Assembly: GCF_024159085.1 (NCBI RefSeq)
Contig: NZ_JAMZDE010000006.1
Span: 186,001-250,000 of the forward strand
DNA from: Idiomarina rhizosphaerae
GTDB lineage: Bacteria; Pseudomonadota; Gammaproteobacteria; Enterobacterales; Alteromonadaceae
Direction of reading: 5' to 3'
DNA length: 64,000 nt
The translations under genes and the position numbers were made by a program. Shown here piece by piece: positions 45,267 through 55,174 of this stretch (position 1 is the stretch's first letter; each line of letters opens with the position of its first letter). The notes beneath the pieces were generated by a model. That model did no database searches, was not told the DNA's origin, and saw only the letters and a program-made list of their open reading frames with translations.

Positions 45267-45953
45267 TTAACGACTTGAGAAACGATAGCCAACTCCACGA
45301 ACCGTCTGAATCAAACGGTCATAACCATGTTCGGTCAGAGCTTTACGCAAACGACGGATATGCACATCGACAGTCCGGTCTTCAACATAGACGTTAGTGC
45401 CCCAAACATGGTCAAGCAGCTGTTCACGGCTATATACGCGCTCAGGATGTGTCATAAAAAAGTGCAGTAACTTAAACTCTGTCGGCCCCATGTCGATGCC
45501 TTTGTCGTCGACCGAAATACGGTGCGAGACAGGATCGAGTTTTAAACCTTCAACTTCCAGCGGTTCATCAAGCACCGTTGGCGCAACACGGCGAAAAACA
45601 GCACGCATACGAGCCATAAGCTCTTTAGGAGAAAAAGGTTTGGTAATATAGTCGTCAGCGCCTACTTCCAGACCTTTAACTTTATCTTCTTCTTCGCCTC
45701 TTGCGGTGAGCATTATGATAGGAATATTACGGGTAAAATCATCGCCCTTAATTTTCTTAGCCAGTTGCAGACCTGAACCGCCCGGAAGCATCCAATCCAG
45801 TAACACCATGTCCGGATATGGTTCAGCAATTTTATCGACAGCAGCGTCAAAGTCGTTGGCTTCCACAGCTTGGTAACCGTGTTGTTCCATAACAAAGCTC
45901 AACATCTCACGAATAGGCGCTTCATCTTCAACAATTAGAATTCTACGTGACAT
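45267..45953 (-). CDS. phoB: Phosphate-regulon response regulator
   Basis: From the ATG at 45953 (AGGGAAA upstream) this is 228 residues; an in-frame ATG at 45986 would precede the receiver core with unconserved residues. The receiver domain has acidic residues in [10 protein letters not shown], phospho-Asp in [11 protein letters not shown] (about 53) and Lys in [11 protein letters not shown]. The winged-helix DNA-binding domain ends [13 protein letters not shown] and GVGYRFS. A candidate Pho box lies upstream, suggesting autoregulation. Confidence 0.96.
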   Translation of the reverse strand: MSRRILIVEDEAPIREMLSFVMEQHGYQAVEANDFDAAVDKIAEPYPDMVLLDWMLPGGSGLQLAKKIKGDDFTRNIPIIMLTARGEEEDKVKGLEVGADDYITKPFSPKELMARMRAVFRRVAPTVLDEPLEVEGLKLDPVSHRISVDDKGIDMGPTEFKLLHFFMTHPERVYSREQLLDHVWGTNVYVEDRTVDVHIRRLRKALTEHGYDRLIQTVRGVGYRFSSR

Positions 45954-46000
45954 GCATTGTTTCCCTAATATGAACTGATGGTTCAATTATTACCAAAGAA

Positions 46001-46018
46001 TATGACACTTTTATGAAT
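46001..46018 (-). promoter_or_regulatory. Candidate Pho box upstream of phoB
   Basis: On the minus strand TTCATAAAAGTGTCATATTC carries TCATAAAA and GTGTCATA units 11 bp apart, a fair match to the Pho box. It lies about 50 bp before the phoB start. Confidence 0.55.
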
Positions 46019-46047
46019 TGGGACACATCTCTGTAAAATTTCTTATA

Positions 46048-46965
46048 TCAATGCGCAGAGAGTAACTGCAATAATTGGTAAACAATGGGTAAGGAAACAA
46101 AGGCAAATAAGATACCGTAGCCAACCATAGCCGCCGATAAACGCGGCGCCAGCCCAGCCATAATAGCTACTGCGCCCGCCGTTATCATAGGCGGCATGGC
46201 ACTTTCAAAAATGGTGACCTGTACCAACGTGCTGTCAAAACCAAAGCCATACAACAAGCCAACTGTAATCAAAGGCATTAGAACCAGTTTCGTCAATAAA
46301 CCGACAGTTAATGGTGTTTTACTGCCCTTAGGCAGGCGGAATTTCAACTGAAAACCCACTGCTATCATAATGACCGGCACTAATGTCACCGCCAACGAGT
46401 CAATGAGCCGCTGAAAAACTTCCGGATAAACCAAAGATTTCGTTAACAACGCAATAATTAGCGCAATAAAGGGCGGAAAAGTCACAATTTGACGCGTAAC
46501 ACTGCCCACTGTGGGTTTATTGTCCTGCTCACGGTACAGGGCGATAACGATGGTCGAGTAAATTGCCAGACCAAAAAAGGAACCAAACTGGTCGTACAGT
46601 AACCCATAGACAATAGCGTCACTGCCATAAAAGGCTTCTATCATTGGGAAACCAAAGAACGAGGTATTGCCCAGTGGCACACAGATAAGTAACGCGCCTA
46701 CCACTTCCCGGGGCCATTTAAAGGCCCGTCCTAACAACCATATAAAAACAGCACTAAAGGCTAAAAGAACCCAGGGAATAACAACTGGGATCAGCAGATC
46801 AGTGGAAAATTCCAGAGCCGGAACTTTACTAAAAATAACGCCGGGCAATGCAGCATAAATAACGTAGAGATTAAGAACTTGCGCTGTGTTGTCCGGGCAT
46901 TTGCCGGTACGCTTCAGGATAAAACCAATGAGTAAGTAGAGCCCCAAGACAGCGAGGTTGATCAT
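46048..46965 (-). CDS. AEC-family (auxin efflux carrier-like) transporter
   Basis: This 305-residue protein has about ten membrane helices in two halves of five, as in the AEC family. Family features are LICVPLGNTSFFGFPMIEAF (about 95) and the second-half FESAMPPMITAGAVA (about 252). Bacterial members export or take up malate and related carboxylates, and the substrate here is unknown. Not part of the Pho operon by strand order alone, although it precedes phoB on the same strand with 94 bp between. Confidence 0.88.
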   Translation of the reverse strand: MINLAVLGLYLLIGFILKRTGKCPDNTAQVLNLYVIYAALPGVIFSKVPALEFSTDLLIPVVIPWVLLAFSAVFIWLLGRAFKWPREVVGALLICVPLGNTSFFGFPMIEAFYGSDAIVYGLLYDQFGSFFGLAIYSTIVIALYREQDNKPTVGSVTRQIVTFPPFIALIIALLTKSLVYPEVFQRLIDSLAVTLVPVIMIAVGFQLKFRLPKGSKTPLTVGLLTKLVLMPLITVGLLYGFGFDSTLVQVTIFESAMPPMITAGAVAIMAGLAPRLSAAMVGYGILFAFVSLPIVYQLLQLLSAH

Positions 46966-46999
46966 AGCGTACAGATAGGTTGAGAGTGACCGCTATAGT

Positions 47000-47026
47000 G
47001 TAGCCTGACAGAGAGTGTCAGGCTAC
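47000..47026. repeat. REP-like palindrome
   Basis: Perfect 11-bp arms GTAGCCTGACA and TGTCAGGCTAC around GAGAG. TTTTGTGTTTTT follows on the plus strand. Both ends carry GTAG complements. It lies between the porin and the AEC gene and may help block transcription between them. Confidence 0.7.
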
Positions 47027-47054
47027 TTTTGTGTTTTTCTTTAGTAGAAAACGA

Positions 47055-48026
47055 TTACCAGGAAAAGTCGTGGCGGATACCGACAGCAACAAAGTCTTGC
47101 TCGATACCCGGTGTTGCGCCGCAACCCTTAGTGGAATAAAGGCTGATGTCGCATTCACGACCGGTGTACCAGGCATAAACGCGAGTGTCGCCGCTGAAGA
47201 AGTAATCGGCACCCACAGATAATGAAGCGTCATTATCTGTGTCATCATCTATGGCCTGATACTGCGCTTTAAAAACCCAGTTATCATATGGATGAGCAGC
47301 ACTAATCAGGTAACCGTCAGAGTCATACGAACCATTTATGGTTTCAAACTGCTGCAGTACAACACCGACCCGAGTTTTTCCAAACTTAGTGGCACCTGTT
47401 AGCTGAGTAATATCATAACCATTCACGTCGCGATCAAAGGCTAGCGCAGCGTAGTAATTGGTTTTCTTTAGCTTGCTGTCACCGTATAACAGACCGAACG
47501 AAAAGCCGTCATCAACATTGTCATTTTCTGACGCTATGTAAGTAACACCAAAACTAAACCCCTGATATGACGGAGAATAATAAGTCAAAGTATTGTCCGG
47601 GCGGTTTTCCCCCTTGAACAAACTTTTTAAGTCAGCTTCAAAATCTTTAAACTCATCGACTGAACCTTGAGAGTCTTTTAGAAAGGTATCGTAACGGCCT
47701 ATCATTACTTTACCAAAGTTACCGCGCAAGCCGACAACCTGTTCACGGTTAGTCACTGCGTCTTCGTCATCATCTGAGTCGGCTAAATCAACACCAAACT
47801 CAATTTGATAAAAAACTTCTAAATCGGACTCCAGTTCGCTGGCACCTTTAAAACCAAAACGCGATGAATTACTCACCACCTCGGTTTCAGAACCAAAACC
47901 ATAGTCATTACTTTGAAACGAAACATTTGCCCGGCCGTAAACCGTTAAACTGTCATCATTATTAGCGAAAGCCGAAAAGCTGGCTGCGGTGGCAGCAATC
48001 AATAACGGAACCGAGTACTTATTCAT
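47055..48026 (-). CDS. Gram-negative outer-membrane porin
   Basis: From the ATG at 48026 (GAGGAT six bases upstream) this is 323 residues. A signal peptide (VPLLIAATAASFSAFA) precedes NNDDSLTVYGRANVSFQSN, the typical first strand of 16-strand porins. Alternating strands end in VAVGIRHDFSW, with the terminal aromatic that BamA recognises. A loop 3-like segment with NREQVVGLRGNFGKVMIGRY is present. Acidic loops (DLADSDDDEDA) suggest cation preference. The neighbouring Pho genes hint at phosphate-linked control, but no clear Pho box precedes it. Confidence 0.9.
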   Translation of the reverse strand: MNKYSVPLLIAATAASFSAFANNDDSLTVYGRANVSFQSNDYGFGSETEVVSNSSRFGFKGASELESDLEVFYQIEFGVDLADSDDDEDAVTNREQVVGLRGNFGKVMIGRYDTFLKDSQGSVDEFKDFEADLKSLFKGENRPDNTLTYYSPSYQGFSFGVTYIASENDNVDDGFSFGLLYGDSKLKKTNYYAALAFDRDVNGYDITQLTGATKFGKTRVGVVLQQFETINGSYDSDGYLISAAHPYDNWVFKAQYQAIDDDTDNDASLSVGADYFFSGDTRVYAWYTGRECDISLYSTKGCGATPGIEQDFVAVGIRHDFSW

Positions 48027-48164
48027 CATTATCCTCACCCAAAAAACAATAAAACTGTATAAATTTCGCGCACATTATAATGAATGAAAAAATTATTACA
48101 GTTTTTTTTCGTTTTTTAGTCAATCAAATGACACTGTTGTTAGGATAAGGTTACAAATACTCGT

Positions 48165-49421
48165 TTACTGTAAGTTTGCCATTTGCTGTTGTTGCTTCTG
48201 CTGGCTTTTCGCGTATTTAAGCCATTGTTTTGCAGAGCGTTCTACTCCTTCAATCTCCACCGCCTGCTCAAAGGACTCAATAGCCTGCTCGTAACGATTT
48301 AAATTCAGTAATGCCATGCCGTTAGCCAAATACAGATTACCTTCGTTGTCCAGCTCACCTTTATTGATGGCCTGTTTCGCGTATTCTACAGCTTCTTCAT
48401 TGTTATCCAGAGTCAAATGTAGCTGTGCTATTTGCGCCGCAAATTTTCCATGCTCAACTTTTGCGGAGGCCTTCTTGTAAGCACCAATGGCTTTTTCGTA
48501 TTCTTTTGCCTGCGTATAGGCCTGAGCCATAAACTTTAAATTATCAACAGAAGCATCAACTTTGCCTTTAGACATTGCTTCCTGCATGGTTTCTGCCGCT
48601 TTATACGGTAATTCATTGAAGTAATAAGCCTGCGCCAATTGACGCCACTCACTGCCTGTTTCAATATAACCTTGCTGATGTGCGGCTTCCAGTACCGCCA
48701 GCTGCTTCGCATCCTGTTCCAGCTGCGCATAAACCCCCGCCAGTTGCACCCAATATTCCGGCTTACTGTAACTGGTGACTAAACGCTCCATAACCTTAGC
48801 TACCTGCTCCGGCTGCTCAAGTTCATAATGCAATGCGCGTTTTAAAATCAACCAGTTTTCATCTGGTATTTTATTTTCTGCGTCGACAGCTGCAATGGCT
48901 TTATCAATTAGAGGCAAAGCTTCCCGGTGTTTATCAGCCTGGTAATAAGCCTGTGCTTTTAACACCCATGCCTTACCCATCTCACCTTCTTCAGCAAGGC
49001 CTTCCCATTGGTCTAAAAAGCTAATTGCGCGTTGGAACTGGCCATCACTTAAGGCCAACTGAGCCAGGCTGTACAGTGTGCTTTTTTCCAAAGATTCAGG
49101 AATAGGCGACTCTTTCACTACTTTTTCAAAGTAGTTAATAGCTTGCTTAGTATTGCCCTGTTCGTAATACATGAAACCGTAAAAGTTCCACATCATGGCG
49201 CGCTCGTAACTGTTCATGCTATCGGCTTTTTCCGCCACTTCGGCCAGTATCGAAATACCTTCAGCAAGGTTACCGTTATCGGCCTGTTCCTGAGCGCGGG
49301 CCAATTGTGCGTAGACTTTTTCCCGTAACGCCGGAACCCGTTCGGTCTGCTGTGCCAGCACCGGGTGAGCAAAAGCCAGCCAGCAACTGCAAGCCGCAAA
49401 AGCAATAAATTTAAATTTCAT
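48165..49421 (-). CDS. Periplasmic TPR protein of the TonB2 cluster
   Basis: This 418-residue protein has a signal peptide (FIAFAACSCWLAFAHPVLA) and about nine tetratricopeptide repeats, with conserved patterns such as AMMWNFYGFMYYEQGNTKQA and EYEKAIGAYKKASAK. It is the last gene of the DUF3450-TtpC-ExbB-ExbD-TonB run. In Vibrio-type TonB2 systems a TPR protein takes part in energy transduction or TonB localisation. The gene lies 11 bp after tonB. Confidence 0.85.
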   Translation of the reverse strand: MKFKFIAFAACSCWLAFAHPVLAQQTERVPALREKVYAQLARAQEQADNGNLAEGISILAEVAEKADSMNSYERAMMWNFYGFMYYEQGNTKQAINYFEKVVKESPIPESLEKSTLYSLAQLALSDGQFQRAISFLDQWEGLAEEGEMGKAWVLKAQAYYQADKHREALPLIDKAIAAVDAENKIPDENWLILKRALHYELEQPEQVAKVMERLVTSYSKPEYWVQLAGVYAQLEQDAKQLAVLEAAHQQGYIETGSEWRQLAQAYYFNELPYKAAETMQEAMSKGKVDASVDNLKFMAQAYTQAKEYEKAIGAYKKASAKVEHGKFAAQIAQLHLTLDNNEEAVEYAKQAINKGELDNEGNLYLANGMALLNLNRYEQAIESFEQAVEIEGVERSAKQWLKYAKSQQKQQQQMANLQ

Positions 49422-49432
49422 AAGTCACCCAA

Positions 49433-50041
49433 TCAGTTCATCTCAAAGGTCATGCGGTTGCGAACACCGTCCACTTCCACCGCCTCACCATCAATAACCC
49501 GAGGTTTGTATTTAAACTTCAGTACGGCATCCATCGCGGCCTGATCGAAAATTCCTTCGGGGTCAGCTTCGACCACGATAGGGTCTCGTACCGAACCCTG
49601 TTTTGTTACGGTAAACTCCACCACCACGTAACCTTCTATACCGCGCTGCAACGCCCGGCGAGGATACGCAGCCTGAACTTTCACTATAGGCAGATATTCA
49701 CCGTCGCTTGCTTGTAGCGACATGCCACTGCCAATGTCCGCACCGCTGTCCATATTGGCTGAGAAGTCATAACCAGCCCCACCATCAGTTTCCGCAATAT
49801 CATTGTTCATCTGCGGCTGGGGTAAGTCTTCCGGTGGCTGCTCGGGTTCTGGAGGGCGTTCAGGTTTGCGCTCCTTTTCCTGCACTTCTTCAGGTTCAGG
49901 CGTGCGCACAAAGTCCAGCACGCTGCCTCGCGGCGGTTCGCTCATTGCCCCTTCGCCACCACTGATCAAGGACTGCATCAGGTAAAACAAACCAATGGTG
50001 ACAAAAGCTGCAACCAGTAATGCTGCCAGGAATCTCATCAT
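49433..50041 (-). CDS. tonB: TonB2-type energy transducer
   Basis: This 202-residue protein has an N-terminal membrane anchor (RFLAALLVAAFVTIGLFYLM), a proline/glutamate-rich spacer (around EKERKPERPPEPEQPPEDLP), and a C-terminal TonB domain (YPRRALQRGIEGYVVVEFTV, ending ...GVRNRMTFEMN). It passes proton-motive energy from ExbB/ExbD to outer-membrane receptors. The short spacer is typical of TonB2. It immediately follows exbD. Confidence 0.92.
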   Translation of the reverse strand: MMRFLAALLVAAFVTIGLFYLMQSLISGGEGAMSEPPRGSVLDFVRTPEPEEVQEKERKPERPPEPEQPPEDLPQPQMNNDIAETDGGAGYDFSANMDSGADIGSGMSLQASDGEYLPIVKVQAAYPRRALQRGIEGYVVVEFTVTKQGSVRDPIVVEADPEGIFDQAAMDAVLKFKYKPRVIDGEAVEVDGVRNRMTFEMN

Positions 50042-50449
50042 TTACTCTTCATCCGTTGCTACAGAAACGTCGTAAACCCCCGCTGAGCGGGCTGCATCCA
50101 TTACCTTAATTAACACCCGGGTGTTTGATTCCTGATCCGCCTGAATCACCACAGACCCCTGCGGGTTCTCCGCGTACAAACGCTCTATGTTAGCCTGCAC
50201 TGCCCGTACATCCACCTGGCGCTTATCAATCCAAATTTCGTTGTTTTCGCTTATTGCGATTAAGATATTGGCGCGGTCTTTCTGCACTGCGGTGGCCGCA
50301 TCAGGGCGGTTCACATCAATACCCGCTTCTTTGACGAAAGAAGCCGTGACAATGAAGAAAATCAACATAATGAACACCACGTCCAGCATCGGTGTCATAT
50401 CGATAGCACTTTCTTCTTCTTCAATTAAATTGGCAAAATGCTGCTTCAT
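50042..50449 (-). CDS. exbD: ExbD/TolR-family proton channel subunit
   Basis: This 135-residue protein has a short cytoplasmic start (EEEESAIDMTPMLDVVFIML) and one membrane helix with the essential Asp (MLDVVFIMLIFFIVTASF, about 18-35). The periplasmic domain contains DVNRPDAATAVQ. It pairs with ExbB. Directly upstream of tonB with no gap. Confidence 0.93.
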   Translation of the reverse strand: MKQHFANLIEEEESAIDMTPMLDVVFIMLIFFIVTASFVKEAGIDVNRPDAATAVQKDRANILIAISENNEIWIDKRQVDVRAVQANIERLYAENPQGSVVIQADQESNTRVLIKVMDAARSAGVYDVSVATDEE

Positions 50450-50470
50450 AATCCTGTCCTCAACATCACC

Positions 50471-51001
50471 TTAGTGACGTTCCAATAAAATTTTGTCTTC
50501 CAGCTTCATGCGTTCACGTCGTGTGGTGCGCTGTAGCCAGGTTGCGGCAAACACACCCGACAAGGCACCAACCATACCGGCCATGGTAGGAATGGTGGCT
50601 TTTGAAACACCCGACGCCATGGAGCGTGCACTGCCGGTTCCGGTCACAGCCATCACATCAAACACTTCAATCATGCCGGTTACCGTACCCATCAGACCCA
50701 GCAGCGGGCAAAGCGCAACTAAAGCTTTTATCACCGGTAGGTTTCCACCTAATGCCAGGCTTACGCGGGAAATCATTGCCTGCCGAATTTGCTCTGCATT
50801 CCAGGACGACTTGTCTTCACGCTGCTGCCAACGTTGCCGCGTTTCTTTCACATTTTTACGGTGCCCGTTGAGATAATAAAAAATGCGTTCAAGAATCATC
50901 AGCCACATAGTAAAAATGAGGATTCCGATAACCAGCAGAACTTGTCCGCCGGCCTCGATGAAATCTCTAATTGCATTACTGAATTCAATGAGGAATAACA
51001 C
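50471..51001 (-). CDS. exbB: MotA/TolQ/ExbB-family proton channel (ExbB2)
   Basis: This 176-residue protein has an N-terminal membrane helix (GQVLLVIGILIFTMWLMILE) and a two-helix C-terminal part with LVALCPLLGLMGTVTGMIEVF (family motif) and ISKATIPTMAG-like KATIPTMAGMVGALSG. It is shorter than ExbB1 of E. coli and typical of the ExbB2 of TonB2 systems. It lies 2 bp from the preceding TtpC gene. Confidence 0.92.
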   Translation of the reverse strand: MLFLIEFSNAIRDFIEAGGQVLLVIGILIFTMWLMILERIFYYLNGHRKNVKETRQRWQQREDKSSWNAEQIRQAMISRVSLALGGNLPVIKALVALCPLLGLMGTVTGMIEVFDVMAVTGTGSARSMASGVSKATIPTMAGMVGALSGVFAATWLQRTTRRERMKLEDKILLERH

Positions 51002-51003
51002 GG

Positions 51004-52392
51004 TTACTCTCCTCGCTCAGACCGCTCCGCAATAATACCGGACGCTTGTTCCTGCAATATGTGAATCAGGTTCTTGCTGCGTGTGTGCAATGTCGCAAAC
51101 AGTAAGGTCATTGGAATTGCTACCACCAGACCCAGTACCGTTGTTACCAGTGCCTGTGAAATACCGCCCGCCATGAGTTTCGGGTCGCCCGTACCAAACA
51201 AGGTAATAGCCTGGAAGGTATTGATCATACCGGTTACGGTTCCCAGCAGACCCATCAGCGGTGCAACCACTGAGATTATTTTAATAAACGTCAGGTTGCG
51301 GGTGATTTTAGGCACTTCGCGTAAAATACCTTCGCTCAGCTTCAGTTCCAGTGTTTCAGTATCAGCCTGCGGATACTTGTCTTTCAGCAACATCACCCGG
51401 CCCAGCGGGTTATCATCACTGGGTTTATCTTTTTTCAGCTGACGCTTCACTTTATTACCCAGCAGCATCAAAGAAACAAAGCGTTCCAGTGCAAACAGCA
51501 GACCAATAGCACCCAGTGCTAAAATGATGTAACCAACGGTTCCCCCCTGATCAATACGTTCACCCAAACTTGGCGCCTGAACTAACAGACTCAGAATTGA
51601 ACCACCGGTGGGGTCAAGACCAAAAGTCACAACGCCGCTGTCAGTTTGCTGAATTTCTTCTGCGGTACTGAGGTAACGTCCTGATGGCTGACGAACCAGC
51701 TCTGCAACCGAACCAGTAGAACTCATACGCTCTAAATATTTGCCGTCAGACACTAAGTTAAACGAACCAACACGAACAACTTGCTGCTCTTCTTTGTCAC
51801 CATCAGCCTCAGTTACCTGAGTGGTGAATTCCGCAATTTTTCCTGACTCGGTCATTTCCTGTTGTAGCGCAAACCAGACACTTTCAATGTCTTCAATAGA
51901 GGCCAGCTTAGACGAAGACCCCATGCGCTCAGCAAGTTCGGATAACCGCTCTGCACGATTAGGGAACTGAGCAGAAATAACCGAGTTTTCAAAGTTACTG
52001 GAGGCATCGTTAGCTACCTGCTGCAGCACACCGAATAGCTCTTTTAGTGAGCCCATACGCTGCGTTAAAGTATCGCTCAAGTTGCCCAAATCAACTTCGT
52101 TCTGTTCAAACTCAGTTTCCAGTTGCTCTGCACGTTTTTCTAAACGGTTACGCTCAGCAATAGCAGCCTCAAGCATGGCCTTTTGTTCTTGCTCTCTTTC
52201 ACGAAAACGCTGTTCACGTTCTTTATTGTTCTGCGACTGAGAAAACTTTCCCTGTTGCAGTTGCTGCAAAAGCTCATCCAGGTTAATTGGGTCTTGCGGA
52301 GCCGGTGCTGCTAAGGCGGTAATAGAAGTGACTGCCAATACCGTCGCTGAAAACCATTTTGCAATATGCTTACTTAATCTCATGGCTATCAC
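51004..52392 (-). CDS. TtpC-like protein with MotA/TolQ/ExbB domain
   Basis: This 462-residue protein has a signal sequence followed by a long periplasmic coiled-coil region (KEREQRFREREQEQKAML to about residue 120). A domain of unknown detail follows to about 275, then a membrane-embedded ExbB-like domain with GYIILALGAIGLLFALERFV and VVAPLMGLLGTVTGMINTFQ, ending in AIPMTLLFATLHTRSK. This is the architecture of TtpC, an accessory of TonB2 systems needed for function in Vibrio. It is coupled to DUF3450 upstream and exbB downstream. Confidence 0.88.
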   Translation of the reverse strand: MIAMRLSKHIAKWFSATVLAVTSITALAAPAPQDPINLDELLQQLQQGKFSQSQNNKEREQRFREREQEQKAMLEAAIAERNRLEKRAEQLETEFEQNEVDLGNLSDTLTQRMGSLKELFGVLQQVANDASSNFENSVISAQFPNRAERLSELAERMGSSSKLASIEDIESVWFALQQEMTESGKIAEFTTQVTEADGDKEEQQVVRVGSFNLVSDGKYLERMSSTGSVAELVRQPSGRYLSTAEEIQQTDSGVVTFGLDPTGGSILSLLVQAPSLGERIDQGGTVGYIILALGAIGLLFALERFVSLMLLGNKVKRQLKKDKPSDDNPLGRVMLLKDKYPQADTETLELKLSEGILREVPKITRNLTFIKIISVVAPLMGLLGTVTGMINTFQAITLFGTGDPKLMAGGISQALVTTVLGLVVAIPMTLLFATLHTRSKNLIHILQEQASGIIAERSERGE

Positions 52393-52395
52393 CCC

Positions 52396-53190
52396 TTATT
52401 GCCCGGCGTTGTTGTTAGTGGAACTGGTCGATTTATTTGCGAACAAAGGCATCATCAGTAAATCTGGTGCCAGTTGTTTTCTGGCAATACGAATAGCTTC
52501 TTCAACTGCAGGTAAGTGCTTGCTATCAAGCTCTTCCCAACTGCGCGTTTCCTGATTCCATAATCCAAGATGTTCACCGTCGCGGGTTTTATAAATTAAC
52601 GCGACACGACCCACACGCAGGAAGGTCACGTCTTGTTGCTGACCATCAATTTCGTGCTCGGCGGTATAAGCTTCAATGTTGCGACCGTAGTCAGCCTCTA
52701 TCTGATAAGCTTCCATAACCCGACGAAACTTCTCAGAGACGTCAACGTTAGCTCTTTCCATCAGGTCGTTCAGTTGCTGTAAGCGTTCACTTCGCTCTAT
52801 CTGCAAAAACGGCACATCCAATTCAACAAAAGACTCAAGCGAGTCAATCATACGTAACATCAATGGAGTAATTTGACGCTCAACATAACTGACCTGATCA
52901 ATAGAATTATTGATGTCGCTTTTTTCGCTTTCCTGACTCTCGATTTGCTGCTCGACTTGTGCGGTATAAACCTTTAGCCCATCAATTTCTTTCATGATGC
53001 GTTTATACTGTTGCAGTCGTTCCTGCATATCATCGGAAATTTGGTCTATAGTCAGCTGCGACTGACGGGCAGATTCATTGATAGAAGAAGCCTGCTCAAC
53101 CACAGGTTCCAGTGTGTCCTGTTGCGAATAAGCCGGAGCCGCGACTAAGGCTGCAACAGCTAAAGCGCCAGCAGAAGTAATTAACTTCAT
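52396..53190 (-). CDS. DUF3450 periplasmic coiled-coil protein
   Basis: This 264-residue protein has a signal peptide (AGALAVAALVAAPAYS) and a long coiled coil (residues about 35-105), followed by the conserved DUF3450 part with EVSEKFRRVMEAYQIEADYG-type sequence (DVSEKFRRVMEAYQIEADYG) and FLRVGRVALIYKTRDGEHLG. DUF3450 genes begin TonB2/TtpC operons in many marine gammaproteobacteria. The precise role is unknown. It is the first gene of this operon. Confidence 0.88.
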   Translation of the reverse strand: MKLITSAGALAVAALVAAPAYSQQDTLEPVVEQASSINESARQSQLTIDQISDDMQERLQQYKRIMKEIDGLKVYTAQVEQQIESQESEKSDINNSIDQVSYVERQITPLMLRMIDSLESFVELDVPFLQIERSERLQQLNDLMERANVDVSEKFRRVMEAYQIEADYGRNIEAYTAEHEIDGQQQDVTFLRVGRVALIYKTRDGEHLGLWNQETRSWEELDSKHLPAVEEAIRIARKQLAPDLLMMPLFANKSTSSTNNNAGQ

Positions 53191-53367
53191 AAGTTATGAC
53201 CTTTGTGAATTAATTTGTGGCGACTTTAGTCACTTTTCGTGACAGCTTAATGACTGTAATATGTCATTTTTGTGTCAGTGCTTTTTATTGGGCTGGATTG
53301 CTTTATTGCGTTATTTCAGTCAATGAATTAGTTTATCCCTATCTGTACAACTCGTTGACCTCAGTCT

Positions 53368-55101
53368 ATGGCAATCAAAAGTATTTCATCCTCCTTATTA
53401 ACTCGCGTGCTTTCCGTCTACTTTTTGTTGACGTTAATTGTGACCGCGATACAAATTGGAGCTGAATATTTTGATACTAAACGGGTACTGATTGCCGAAC
53501 TGCAGAACCAGCAAAGCACCTTTAATGGCTCTCTTACCCGTTCGCTTTGGGAATTCAACAGCAATCAAATTGATACCATTGCCGACGGCCTTATTAGTAT
53601 TCCAGCTATTGCCGGTGTTCTTATCCGCGACGATGCCGGTAATATTTTGGTGCAGCTGGGCGAAACCACAACCATGAGCGACTTGCCTGACGACAATAGC
53701 GAAGGTGCTCTTCTACCCGAACGTAACGGCATTTTTGGCTACTACGATTCACTCATATTTGAATTTTCCGGCCACTCCACCAAAGTCGGCGATGTCAGCC
53801 TGTTTTCAACCCGCGACATTGCTATTGACCGTATTAAAGTGAGCCTCGGCTTTATTATCGGTAACGCCATTATTAAAAGTATCTTCCTTATTGTACTTTT
53901 CACTATTGCCTTTAACCGCATGCTGAACCGGCCGCTCAGCGACTTAACTCAGCAAATTAAAGGTTTTCGGCTGGATAACTTAGAACGCTCCAGAATTCGC
54001 TTAGCCGACCAACACAACAATGAGCTGGTACTGGTAGAGCAGGCCTACAACCAGCTTCTCGATAACATTGAAGAATATCAGGCCGACTTGGATCGTACCC
54101 AGAAGAAACTCAAAGCGGCTAACCGTCAGCTGGACGAACAAAATGCCATTCTTGAACAGGAAGTGGCGCGCAAAACATCCAGTTTAAGTCAGGTTATGCT
54201 TGACCTTGAGCAACGCAAGAACGAGCTGGAAATGCGCCAGGAGAAACTGGAGCGCGAAGTTGGCCAGCGCCGCGCCATTGAAAATACATTGCGTCAGTCT
54301 AACCAGCGGCTGGAGTCTTCGCTGAATAACTTGCGGGAAACTCAGCAGCAACTTATTGAGTCGGAAAAAATGGCGTCGCTGGGTGGGCTGGTTGCCGGTA
54401 TTACGCACGACGTGAATACGCCCATAGGCATTAGTGTTACCGCGTCTTCTTATTTACGCGAAAAGCTCGACACTCTGGATCAGTCGCTGCTTAATAAAGA
54501 ACTGACGCAAACGCAACTGAAGAAGTTTATAGAAGAAGGCCGCGAGAGCCTTAACTTACTCGACAGCAACCTGCACCGCGCGTCTGATCTTATTAGCAGC
54601 TTTAAACAAGTGGCTGTCGACCAGGCATCGGATGCTATCCGCGACATTAACCTGAAAAGTTATATCGAAGACTTAGTTCAGTCTTTGCAGCCTCATCTTA
54701 AAAAGACCAACCACCAGGTGCGTCTTGAATGTGCCGATGACATTTTCATACGCTGCCCGGCCGGCGCTTTATCGCAAATTTTTACAAACCTGATTCTTAA
54801 CTCGCTGCGGCATGCCTTCGACGGCATTGATGAAGGCCTCATGACCATTTCCATACGGCTTGATGGCGAGACCCTTCAGGTGCACTATTCTGACAATGGT
54901 AATGGTTTATCTGAAGCTCAGCTTAAACGCTTATTTGACCCCTTCTTTACCACGAAAAGAGACCAGGGCGGCAGCGGCCTGGGTACGCATATTGTCAGAA
55001 ATTTGGTCACTCAGACACTGTCTGGTGAAATCAGCGCTGAAAGTGAACCCGGTAAAGGCTTAAGCTATTTCTTTTCATTTTCTGTACAGGTTTTAAACTG
55101 A
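53368..55101 (+). CDS. Membrane sensor histidine kinase
   Basis: This 577-residue protein has membrane helices at about 10-32 and 165-190 with a sensor domain between them. A HAMP-like linker and a long coiled coil follow (about 215-330, with AANRQLDEQNAILEQEVARK). The kinase core has GGLVAGITHDVNTPIGISV with phospho-His about 348, N box NLILNSLRHAFDG (about 475), DNGNGLSEAQL and GGSGLGTHIVRNLV. No response regulator is adjacent, so it is an orphan by position. It is divergent from the DUF3450 gene. Confidence 0.9.
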   Translation: MAIKSISSSLLTRVLSVYFLLTLIVTAIQIGAEYFDTKRVLIAELQNQQSTFNGSLTRSLWEFNSNQIDTIADGLISIPAIAGVLIRDDAGNILVQLGETTTMSDLPDDNSEGALLPERNGIFGYYDSLIFEFSGHSTKVGDVSLFSTRDIAIDRIKVSLGFIIGNAIIKSIFLIVLFTIAFNRMLNRPLSDLTQQIKGFRLDNLERSRIRLADQHNNELVLVEQAYNQLLDNIEEYQADLDRTQKKLKAANRQLDEQNAILEQEVARKTSSLSQVMLDLEQRKNELEMRQEKLEREVGQRRAIENTLRQSNQRLESSLNNLRETQQQLIESEKMASLGGLVAGITHDVNTPIGISVTASSYLREKLDTLDQSLLNKELTQTQLKKFIEEGRESLNLLDSNLHRASDLISSFKQVAVDQASDAIRDINLKSYIEDLVQSLQPHLKKTNHQVRLECADDIFIRCPAGALSQIFTNLILNSLRHAFDGIDEGLMTISIRLDGETLQVHYSDNGNGLSEAQLKRLFDPFFTTKRDQGGSGLGTHIVRNLVTQTLSGEISAESEPGKGLSYFFSFSVQVLN

Positions 55102-55174
55102 CAGCTCTGCCCTAACGGGCTACAATCCCTGCCCTTATTTTTGTTTTATTTGTTGCGACAGGAACAGCTTACCT